A DNA stretch of 64,000 nucleotides from Sphingomonas sp. UV9. GTDB lineage: Bacteria; Pseudomonadota; Alphaproteobacteria; Sphingomonadales; Sphingomonadaceae. The notes under the pieces were generated by a model. The model was not told the DNA's origin. It saw only the letters and a program-made list of their open reading frames with translations, and did no database searches. Position numbers and translations under genes: made by a program. Each line of letters opens with the position of its first letter. The first letter of the stretch is position 1. The stretch is from the NCBI RefSeq assembly GCF_004101245.1, contig NZ_SCIN01000003.1:62001-126000 (forward strand), read 5' to 3'. Of the stretch, positions 55,878 to 62,718 are shown in pieces.

Positions 55878-56570
55878 ATGCGCGAGATCGTCTTCGACAC
55901 CGAAACCACCGGCCTCAGTTTTTCGGGCGGGGATCGCATGGTCGAGATCGGCTGTGTCGAGATGGTCAACCGGGTCGAGACCGGCCGCACCTTCCACGCT
56001 TATTATCATCCCGAGCGCGACATGCCGGTCGAGGCGTTCAACGTCCACGGGCTGAGCGCGCAGTTCCTGTCCGACAAGCCGAAATTCGCCCACGCTGTCG
56101 AGGACCTGCTCGAATTCGTCGGCGACTCCCCGATGATCGCGCACAATGCCGGCTTTGATTTCTCGTTCCTCAATGGCGAGCTGACCAAGTGCGGGCGTCA
56201 GATCATCCACATGAAGCGGATGGTCGACACGCTGCAGATCGCGCGCAGCCGCCATCCCGGTGCCAAGCATTCGCTCGATGCGCTGTGTTCGCGGTTCGGA
56301 ATCGATCGCAGCCACCGCGTCCTGCACGGCGCGCTGCTCGATGCGCAGTTGCTGGCACAGGTCTATGTCGAGCTGATGGGCGGTCGCCAGATCGGCCTGG
56401 GGCTGCTCGGCGATACCACCAGCACCACCGCGACTCCGATCGTCGCACAGGTGCCTCGGGTCGTTCGTCCCCCGCGTGTTTTCGCGGTGAGCGACGGAGA
56501 CCTTGCGGCGCATGCTGCGTTTATGAAGGGGATCAAGGATCCGATTTGGGGGGCCGCGGCGTCCGGATGA
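55878..56570 (+). CDS. dnaQ: DNA polymerase III epsilon subunit (proofreading exonuclease)
   Basis: A 230-residue 3'-5' exonuclease. ExoI is FDTETTG, ExoII has HNAGFDFSFLN, and ExoIII has HGALLDAQLL with the conserved H and D. The C-terminal tail (about 190–230) should bind the alpha subunit. It is 15 bases after coaE. Confidence 0.95.
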   Translation: MREIVFDTETTGLSFSGGDRMVEIGCVEMVNRVETGRTFHAYYHPERDMPVEAFNVHGLSAQFLSDKPKFAHAVEDLLEFVGDSPMIAHNAGFDFSFLNGELTKCGRQIIHMKRMVDTLQIARSRHPGAKHSLDALCSRFGIDRSHRVLHGALLDAQLLAQVYVELMGGRQIGLGLLGDTTSTTATPIVAQVPRVVRPPRVFAVSDGDLAAHAAFMKGIKDPIWGAAASG

Positions 56571-56618
56571 CGCTGACGGACGGAGCCAACAGGACCGTCC
56601 GATACGAAGGAGACGACA

Positions 56619-57224
56619 ATGGATATCCGGATTTCTGGTCATCAGGTTGACACTGGCGAAGCGCTGAACAGCCATGTGGAAGACCGACTCCAGGGTATCG
56701 CCGACAAGTATTTCTCACGCGCCATCTCGGCCGAGGTCACGTTCGGCAAGGGGCCGCACGATGCCGGCTTCAAATGCGATATCGTCGCGCATGTGATGAA
56801 GGGCCTGGTGCTCAAGGGGCATTCGGATGCCTATGACGCCCGCGCCGCTTTTGACGGGGCTGCGGCTAAGATCGAAACCCAGCTCCGCCGCTACATGCGC
56901 CGCCTGAAGGATCGCCATGCCGGTGAAGCCGTCGCGATGGCCGAGAGCAACGGGTACGATAATGCGGGGTACACGCTGTTCCAGGAGAGCGTCGAACAGG
57001 ACGACGTCGCTGATGCACCGCTGATCATCGCCGAAACGCGCGTCGATATTCCCGAGGCCAGCGTATCCGACGCAGTGATGATGCTCGATCTGCGCAACAC
57101 CGCCGCCTTGCTGTTCAAGAATGCAGGTACAGGTGCGCACAACATGGTCTATAAGCGCGGCGACGGCACGATCGGCTGGGTCGAGCCACAGCGTGCGGCT
57201 GCCCCCGCCTCCCCTTCGCAGTAA
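56619..57224 (+). CDS. hpf: Ribosome hibernation-promoting factor, long form
   Basis: A 201-residue protein. The N-terminal S30AE domain (1–~105) binds the decoding centre; the C-terminal domain (about 145–190, SDAVMMLDLRNTAALLFKN) drives 100S dimers. The site AAGGAGACGACA precedes the ATG. It is adjacent to ptsN as in many proteobacteria, but rpoN is absent. Confidence 0.93.
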   Translation: MDIRISGHQVDTGEALNSHVEDRLQGIADKYFSRAISAEVTFGKGPHDAGFKCDIVAHVMKGLVLKGHSDAYDARAAFDGAAAKIETQLRRYMRRLKDRHAGEAVAMAESNGYDNAGYTLFQESVEQDDVADAPLIIAETRVDIPEASVSDAVMMLDLRNTAALLFKNAGTGAHNMVYKRGDGTIGWVEPQRAAAPASPSQ

Positions 57225-57263
57225 GAAGGGTCCATAAAGGTGTAGGTCTCAGGGCCGCGCCTT

Positions 57264-57308
57264 TACGCCCCCGCGCAACCCGCTAAGGCGGATGCGCGCG
57301 GGGGCGCC
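57264..57308 (+). other. GC-rich hairpin between hpf and ptsN
   Basis: CGCCCCCGCGC and GCGCGGGGGCG form an 11-base perfect stem with a 20-base loop in the ptsN leader. It could attenuate or terminate hpf transcription; no T-run follows it. Confidence 0.5.
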
Positions 57309-57316
57309 TTGAAACG

Positions 57317-57793
57317 ATGAATAGCATGACCGACTTCAGCGATATGCTGCGTCCCGACGCAGTGCAGACCGGCGTAATCGCCACCAACAAGAAGGCGGTG
57401 TTCCATCATATCGCAGCCATCGCCACCGAGATTGTCGACGCGGACCCCAAGCTGATCGCCGAACGACTGGCCGCGCGCGAGAAACTCGGGTCGACCGGGT
57501 TCGGCGGCGGCGTCGCGATCCCGCATGCCAAGCTCGACGGGCTGGCGCAGGTCACCGGCGTGTTCGTGCGGCTGGCGCAGGCGGTCGATTTCCAGGCGGT
57601 TGACGATCTGCCGGTCGATCTGGTCTTCATGCTGCTGTCCCCCACCGATGCCGGCGCGGTCCATCTGAAGGCGCTCGCGCGCGTCTCGCGACGGCTGCGG
57701 GACAAGGCGTTTCTGGAGAAGCTGCGCGGCGCCGGCTCGCGCGATGCACTCTATGCGCTGTTCACCGCCGACGAGGTGCGCGATGCCGCCTGA
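57317..57793 (+). CDS. ptsN: PTS IIA-like nitrogen regulatory protein
   Basis: A 158-residue EIIA domain. The phospho-accepting histidine lies in VAIPHAKLDG. It belongs to the regulatory nitrogen phosphotransferase system; the HPr and EI partners are not in the window. It overlaps the thioesterase gene by 11 bases. Confidence 0.93.
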   Translation: MNSMTDFSDMLRPDAVQTGVIATNKKAVFHHIAAIATEIVDADPKLIAERLAAREKLGSTGFGGGVAIPHAKLDGLAQVTGVFVRLAQAVDFQAVDDLPVDLVFMLLSPTDAGAVHLKALARVSRRLRDKAFLEKLRGAGSRDALYALFTADEVRDAA

Positions 57794-58250
57794 GCCGGAG
57801 ACCGCTGGCGCCGAGGCGCATTTTCGCGCGCTCGAGTCGCTCTACGCTCAGGCGCCGATCAACCGGTTCTTCGAATCGTCGCTGGAAATCCCCGAGGCGG
57901 GCGTGGCGCGGATCCATTTTACGATCGACGAGCGGCATTATCACGCAGGCGGCGCGGCGCATGGCACGAGCTATTTCAAGATGCTCGACGATGCGGCCTT
58001 CTACGCCTCGAACAGCCTGGTCACCGACCGCTTCCTGCTGACGACCGCGTTCAACCTGCTGCTCACTCGTCCGCTGAAGGTCGGGCCGGTGATTGCCGAA
58101 GGCCGCTGGATCAGCGGCAAGCGGCGCGTGTTCGTCGCGGATGCGCGGCTGATCGATGCCGATGGCGAGGAGGCGGCGCGCGGTACGGGGACGTTCATGC
58201 GCTCGCGGATCGCGCTTGCCGGCCTGCCTGGATATCGGGCGGCGTCATGA
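57783..58250 (+). CDS. PaaI family thioesterase
   Basis: A 155-residue hotdog-fold protein with the hallmark HAGGAAHGTSYFKMLDDAA region. Probably hydrolyses an acyl-CoA of unknown identity. ATG 57783 is inside the last codons of ptsN; its stop overlaps the DUF1491 start. Confidence 0.88.
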   Translation: MPPEPETAGAEAHFRALESLYAQAPINRFFESSLEIPEAGVARIHFTIDERHYHAGGAAHGTSYFKMLDDAAFYASNSLVTDRFLLTTAFNLLLTRPLKVGPVIAEGRWISGKRRVFVADARLIDADGEEAARGTGTFMRSRIALAGLPGYRAAS

Positions 58251-58573
58251 GCGATCGACTCCCGAGCGGCATGCTCGTCAGCGCACTCCTGCGCCGCGTC
58301 AACGACGCCGGAGGGTTCGGTGCGGTGATGGCGAAAGGCGACGCGCAGGGTGGTGCAATCCTCGTCATCGCGGTCGACAAAGGCGCCTCTCCCCGTCTGC
58401 TCGAGCGCGGAATCGGCCCCGACGGACGGACCGCATTGATCGACTCGACTCCGGCCGAAGATCTCGACGGTTACTGGCGGCGCAGGCGTTTGCGCGACCC
58501 CGATTTGTGGGTGGTCGAGGTGGATGTCGCAGCGGCGGAACGGTTCGCCGCTGAAACAATCCTGAACGATTGA
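58247..58573 (+). CDS. DUF1491 family protein
   Basis: A 108-residue protein beginning LPSGMLVSALLRRVNDAGGF, which is the DUF1491 pattern. Function is unknown; it is found mainly in alphaproteobacteria. Overlaps the thioesterase stop by ATGA. Confidence 0.85.
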   Translation: MSDRLPSGMLVSALLRRVNDAGGFGAVMAKGDAQGGAILVIAVDKGASPRLLERGIGPDGRTALIDSTPAEDLDGYWRRRRLRDPDLWVVEVDVAAAERFAAETILND

Positions 58574-58725
58574 CTCGAAAGCCCCCCCAATAGAGGGGGA
58601 TTGCAACATTTATCGGCGTTGTGCTGGGACGGGTGCGATCCGGATCAGTTACGCAGTCGGGGGGATGCCTGGACGGTCGGCTCGTACGATTGCTTCACGG
58701 TCTCACCGCATCTGAATAAGTTTGA

Positions 58726-59376
58726 ATGACAATTCTTCAGCGGGCCGCGACTATCGCAGCCATGACCTTCTCGCTCGCCGGCCTGCTCGGCAACAGCGCA
58801 CCCGGCCATGCGACCGGTATCGATCGTACCACGGTCAGCCTGACCGCTCTCGCAAATCTAAACGCCCTCTCCCCGCAGAATGTTCCGCAGGTCGCTCCCG
58901 CCGCAACGCCCGTTGCCGCCGTCGAGAAGACTGCCATCGAGCAGATCGCTCCCGCCGAGCAGGAAGAATTCGATACGCTCGCCCAGGCCGTTGCCGCGCA
59001 GGATAGCGCCGCCGCCGACGAAGCGCTCCAGTGCCTTGCCGGCGCAATCTATTTCGAGTCCAAGGGCGAGCCGCTGACCGGCCAGCTCGCGGTTGCCGAA
59101 GTCATCATCAACCGCGCCAAGTCTGGTCGTTTCCCCACCGACGTCTGCGATGTCGTCAAGCAGCGCGGCCAGTTCAGCTTCGTTCGCGGTGGCCAGATCC
59201 CGACCATCACCAAGGGCGCGTCGTATCGCACCGCGATCGCCGTCGCCAAGGTCGCGCTCGCGAGCGCCTGGAACAGCCCTGCCGACAAGGCACTCTATTT
59301 CAACACGCCCGATCGTCGCCCCAGCGTCCGCGCGGTCAAGGTCGCCTCGATCGGCAACCACGTCTTCTATCGCTGA
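58726..59376 (+). CDS. Cell wall hydrolase (SleB/Hydrolase_2 family)
   Basis: A 216-residue exported peptidoglycan-cleaving enzyme. A signal peptide (about residues 1–28) is followed by an Ala/Pro-rich linker and the Hydrolase_2 domain from about 95, with the probable catalytic Glu in AIYFESKGE. It has no clear ribosome binding site. The 152-base region upstream holds no recognised motif. Confidence 0.9.
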   Translation: MTILQRAATIAAMTFSLAGLLGNSAPGHATGIDRTTVSLTALANLNALSPQNVPQVAPAATPVAAVEKTAIEQIAPAEQEEFDTLAQAVAAQDSAAADEALQCLAGAIYFESKGEPLTGQLAVAEVIINRAKSGRFPTDVCDVVKQRGQFSFVRGGQIPTITKGASYRTAIAVAKVALASAWNSPADKALYFNTPDRRPSVRAVKVASIGNHVFYR

Positions 59377-59420
59377 GACCTGACGGTCTCTCGAGTCAGC
59401 CTGCCCCCTCCTCACTCTAA

Positions 59421-59494
59421 CCCCGTTCGCCCTGAGCGAAGTCGATGGGTATGCCCCGAACTCAGGTGCTTCGACTTCGCTCAGCACGAATGGG
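59421..59494. repeat. Palindromic repeat, family E (diverged)
   Basis: CCCCGTTCGCCCTGAGCGAAG and CTTCGCTCAGCACGAATGGG (each shown in part) face each other. This form is common in sphingomonads between genes. Confidence 0.75.
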
Positions 59495-59552
59495 TAAGGG
59501 GCGAGCCAACAATCGCCAGAACACTGCCACAATCCGCGAATGAGCTTGCCTC

Positions 59553-59567
59553 GTTCGCGGATTGTTC
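59553..59567 (+). promoter_or_regulatory. LexA (SOS) box of mmcB
   Basis: GTTCGCGGATTGTTC is a perfect alphaproteobacterial LexA box (GTTC-N7-GTTC). It lies within a hairpin whose arms are AATCCGCGAA (59531–59540) and TTCGCGGATT (59554–59563). It ends 12 bases before the mmcB ATG. Confidence 0.85.
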
Positions 59568-59579
59568 TATTTCCGGCGC

Positions 59580-60089
59580 ATGCTCGACATGCCGCCGGAC
59601 TCCTGCATCGACCAACCGGGATCGCCCGCCACGCCCTTGGTCTGCGCCGCTGACGTGGCACGCGGCGTGATCCGGATGTTGCTGCGTCACGACCTCACCG
59701 CGATGACCGAAGTGCCGCTCGATGGCGGCCGCAGGGCCGATCTGATGGCGGTGGATGCACGCGGGCAGATCGTCATCGTCGAGATCAAGGTGTCGCGCGC
59801 CGACCTGCTCGGCGACGGCAAGTGGCCCGACTATCTCGGGCATTGCGACCGGTATTTCTGGGCGGTGCCGGCGGGATTCGATGTCGGGCCGCTGAACGGC
59901 CCCGCGTTCCTGCCCGAGCGCACCGGAATTATCGTCGCGGACCGCTACGACGCGGCGATCGTCCGCGAGGCGCATACCACGCCCCTCCCCGCGCATGTGC
60001 GCAAGCGGGGCACGCTGGCGTTCGCCAGGCGGGCCGCGCGGCGGTTGATCGCGCAGATGGATCCGGAAGCGGACGGCTTGCCGTTCTAA
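59580..60089 (+). CDS. mmcB: MmcB family DNA repair protein
   Basis: A 169-residue protein with a PD-(D/E)XK-like core: E in MTEVPLDGGRRADL, then IVIVEIKVSRADL. In Caulobacter MmcB is SOS-induced and helps survive mitomycin C. A perfect LexA box directly upstream supports the same control here. ATG 59580 or 59589 are possible starts; upstream codons overlap the LexA box. Confidence 0.92.
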   Translation: MLDMPPDSCIDQPGSPATPLVCAADVARGVIRMLLRHDLTAMTEVPLDGGRRADLMAVDARGQIVIVEIKVSRADLLGDGKWPDYLGHCDRYFWAVPAGFDVGPLNGPAFLPERTGIIVADRYDAAIVREAHTTPLPAHVRKRGTLAFARRAARRLIAQMDPEADGLPF

Positions 60090-60092
60090 CGT

Positions 60093-60215
60093 ATCCTCCC
60101 CCGCCAGGGGGAGGTGGTTGGCGCTTGCCAGACGGAGAGGGAGGAAAGGTACGACTGCCGTTCCGTGTCCTCCCCCTCTGTCACCTTCGGTGACCTCCCC
60201 ATGGCGGGGGAGGAT
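60093..60215. repeat. Paired palindromic repeat, family C (full copy)
   Basis: The ends are ATCCTCCCCC..GGGGGAGGAT, with inner GGCGCTTGCCAGACGGAG and CCTCCCCCTCTGTCACC. This is the second full copy of the element at 1611–1733, between the convergent mmcB and ankyrin genes. Confidence 0.85.
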
Positions 60216-60225
60216 CGGAAGACGA

Positions 60226-60834
60226 TTAGAATTTCGGCCCGGATACCGCTTTGCGGACCTTCTTCGGGGCATCCGCCAGCAGCTTCGACACGACCGGATT
60301 ACGCCCGTCCTGCTTGGCATAGTCTCGCGCCGACATGCCGGCGATGATATCGGCCTGGTCGGGATCGGCATTTTCGTTGAGCAACGTCCGGATCATGCCC
60401 ACGTCACGCCGCTGCACCGCGCGGATGAGCGGCGTCTCGCCCGCGGAGTTACCGAGGTTCGGGTTCGCCCCTGCCGCCGTCAGGATCGGGATCATGCCCG
60501 TCTGCCCCAGCGTCACGGCGAGCAGCAGCGGCGTGTTGCCCTTGCCGTCGCGCAGATTGGCGTCCGCGCCCTTTTGCAGCAGGAAGCGCAGATACACCTC
60601 GTCGCCGCGCTTGATGACGATGTGGAGCGCCCCCTCCCCGCTCGTCACGTCACGCGTGTTGATGATGTTGCTGCCCGGGCGGCCGAGCATCTCCAGCACC
60701 TCGTTGTTCTTGGTATCGCGCACCGCGGACAGGAACTTGTACCCCTCCGACTGGCCCTGCGCGAACGCGGGCGTCGCGACGCAGGCGATCGCGGGTGTCA
60801 GGAGGGTGGCGGCGAGCATCAGGCGGATACGCAT
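60226..60834 (-). CDS. Ankyrin repeat protein, exported
   Basis: A 202-residue protein with a signal peptide (about residues 1–27, after AFAQ) and four to five ankyrin repeats, e.g. GNTPLLLAVTLGQTGMIPIL and GETPLIRAVQRRDVGMIRTL. Probably a periplasmic protein–protein adaptor. ATG 60834 is chosen. It is divergent from the SCO1 gene across a hairpin array. Confidence 0.88.
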   Translation of the reverse strand: MRIRLMLAATLLTPAIACVATPAFAQGQSEGYKFLSAVRDTKNNEVLEMLGRPGSNIINTRDVTSGEGALHIVIKRGDEVYLRFLLQKGADANLRDGKGNTPLLLAVTLGQTGMIPILTAAGANPNLGNSAGETPLIRAVQRRDVGMIRTLLNENADPDQADIIAGMSARDYAKQDGRNPVVSKLLADAPKKVRKAVSGPKF

Positions 60835-60880
60835 CGAGAGACTTCCTTGGTTCGTCCTGGATATCGGGCGACGCATACGC

Positions 60881-60994
60881 CGCTCGTGGTCTGGCGCTAC
60901 GCTAGCGCCGTTTGTCGTCTGGCGCGACGGCTTGCGCCGGTCATGGTCTGGCGCGACGCTTGCGCCGGTCATGGTCTGGCGCGACGCTTGCGCC
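60881..60994. repeat. Four-copy tandem hairpin repeat
   Basis: A unit of 28–29 bases (typical form GGTCATGGTCTGGCGCGACG followed by CTTGCGCC) repeats four times. The last two copies are identical and the first two diverged. Each unit contains GGCGC/GCGCC arms that fold into a hairpin. It lies in the spacer between the divergent ankyrin and SCO1 genes. Confidence 0.85.
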
Positions 60995-61026
60995 GCCGGG
61001 GCTAACAGATCAAGGCTGGCGGCATC

Positions 61027-61608
61027 ATGAACCTGCGTTTTCTCCTTATCCCTGCGCTCGCGCTGTCGGCATGCAATGCGTCGGCCCCCCCTGCCAAGCC
61101 GCCGCTCGAAGGCGCCCGGATCGGCGGTCCCTTCACGCTGACCGACCAGAACGGCCAGACCGTCACCGAGCGCAATTTCGCGGGCGAATACCGCATCATG
61201 TATTTCGGCTACACCTTCTGTCCCGATGTGTGTCCGACGGATGTCCAGGCGATCGGTGCGGCGGTGAAAAAGCTCGAGACGAGCGATCCAGCGCTCGCCG
61301 CGAAGATCGTGCCGGTGTTCGTGACGGTCGATCCGGCACGCGATACGCCCGCGGTGCTCAAGCAGTTCGTCGCGGCGTTCCACCCGCGGATGGTCGGGCT
61401 GACCGGCAGCGACGACCAGATTGCCAGGATCAAGACCGAATATGCGGTGTATTCGAGCAAGGGCGACGCTTCGCCGGGTGGCGGCTACCTCGTAAACCAC
61501 TCGCGCCAAGCCTATCTGATGGACCCGGACGGCAAGCCCATCGCTTTGCTGCCACAGGAACAAGGGCCCGACGCGGTGGCGACAGAGATCAAGCGCTGGG
61601 TACGGTGA
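61027..61608 (+). CDS. SCO1/SenC family copper chaperone, lipoprotein
   Basis: A 193-residue thioredoxin-fold protein anchored by a lipobox (ALSAC). The copper ligands are in CPDVCP and the conserved histidine in VNHSR. It delivers copper to cytochrome c oxidase, though no oxidase genes are in the window. Its stop overlaps the next gene. Confidence 0.93.
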   Translation: MNLRFLLIPALALSACNASAPPAKPPLEGARIGGPFTLTDQNGQTVTERNFAGEYRIMYFGYTFCPDVCPTDVQAIGAAVKKLETSDPALAAKIVPVFVTVDPARDTPAVLKQFVAAFHPRMVGLTGSDDQIARIKTEYAVYSSKGDASPGGGYLVNHSRQAYLMDPDGKPIALLPQEQGPDAVATEIKRWVR

Positions 61609-62039
61609 GCGCGCGCTTCTGGGAAGATACGCCGATCGAGCAGCTCGATCGCGGCCAATGGGAAGCCTTGTGCGACGGCTGCGGCAAATGCTGCATCCAC
61701 AAGCTCGAGGATGAAGAGACCGGCGAGCTCGTCGCGACCAACGTCTCGTGCCGCCTGCTCGATCGTCGTAGCGGGCAATGCTCCGATTATCGCCACCGTC
61801 ACGCCTATGTGCCCGAATGCGTCCGGCTGACGACCGGCAACGTCCACGGCATCGACTGGCTGCCCTCGACCTGCGCCTACCGCCTGCGCGCGGCCGGCGA
61901 GCAGTTGCCCGAGTGGCACTATCTTGTCTGCGGCGACCGCGAGGCCGTCCACCGCGCCAAGCAATCGGTGCGCGGCTGGACGGTCAGCGAGGACGAGGCT
62001 GGCGAGCTGGAATATCACGTGATCGATCGCGAACTGTAA
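61605..62039 (+). CDS. YcgN family cysteine cluster protein (UPF0260)
   Basis: A 144-residue protein rich in paired cysteines (CDGCGKCC near the N-terminus, then CRLL, QCSDY, PECVRL, STCAY), suggesting a metal or iron-sulfur site. Function is unknown. Start GTG 61605 overlaps the SCO1 stop as GTGA. Confidence 0.9.
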   Translation: MSARFWEDTPIEQLDRGQWEALCDGCGKCCIHKLEDEETGELVATNVSCRLLDRRSGQCSDYRHRHAYVPECVRLTTGNVHGIDWLPSTCAYRLRAAGEQLPEWHYLVCGDREAVHRAKQSVRGWTVSEDEAGELEYHVIDREL

Positions 62040-62043
62040 GCCG

Positions 62044-62718
62044 GTGATAGAAGGCCTGGAGATCGTCCGTCACCCGCGCGCCCGTCGCGCGCGTCTGTCG
62101 ATCGATCCTGCGAGTGGCCGGGCAAGGCTCGTCCTCCCCAAGCGTGCCGCGCTGAAGCAGGCGCTGGCCTGGGCCGAGGACAAGGCAGGCTGGATCGCCG
62201 AACAGCGCGCGTTGCTTCCCCAGCCCCGCCCGTTCGTCCCCGGTGCAGTCCTGATGGTCGCCGACGAACCGCTGACGATAGACTGGACGCCGGGCAGTCG
62301 CAGGACCGTGGTACGCGACGGCTCGATACTATCGCTGTCGGGACCGCGCGAAACGATCGCACGCCGCGTCGAGGCATGGCTGAAACGCACCGCACTCGCC
62401 GTGCTGGAAATCGAAACCGCCGAATACGCCGTCAAGGCGAAGGTGAGCGTGGCGCAGGTCGCGGTCGGCGATGCCAAGGGCCGTTGGGGCAGTTGCGCGT
62501 CGAGTGGTGTCATTCGCTACAGCTGGCGCCTCATCCTCGCGCCAAGCTGGGTCCGCCGTGCCACCGTCGCGCATGAAGTCGCGCACCGCGTCCACATGAA
62601 CCACGCGCCGGTCTTCCACGCGCTGGTCGAGCAACTCTACGGCGAAGACCCTACGCCCGCGCGCGTGTGGCTACGGACGCACGGAGCCGGGCTTCACTGG
62701 TTCGGGCGCTCGTCCTGA
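62044..62718 (+). CDS. YgjP/DUF45 family zinc metallopeptidase-like protein
   Basis: A 224-residue protein with the zinc motif HEVAHRVHMNH and the downstream NHAPVFHALV pattern. The N-terminal half has RHPRARRARLSID, typical for the family. It begins at GTG 62044, four bases after YcgN. Its end overlaps the convergent PBP gene by 25 bases. Confidence 0.88.
   Translation: MIEGLEIVRHPRARRARLSIDPASGRARLVLPKRAALKQALAWAEDKAGWIAEQRALLPQPRPFVPGAVLMVADEPLTIDWTPGSRRTVVRDGSILSLSGPRETIARRVEAWLKRTALAVLEIETAEYAVKAKVSVAQVAVGDAKGRWGSCASSGVIRYSWRLILAPSWVRRATVAHEVAHRVHMNHAPVFHALVEQLYGEDPTPARVWLRTHGAGLHWFGRSS

Noticed and set aside
60881..60994. Possible CRISPR array
   Set aside because: The units are contiguous with no unique spacers, each forms an internal hairpin, and no cas gene is present.
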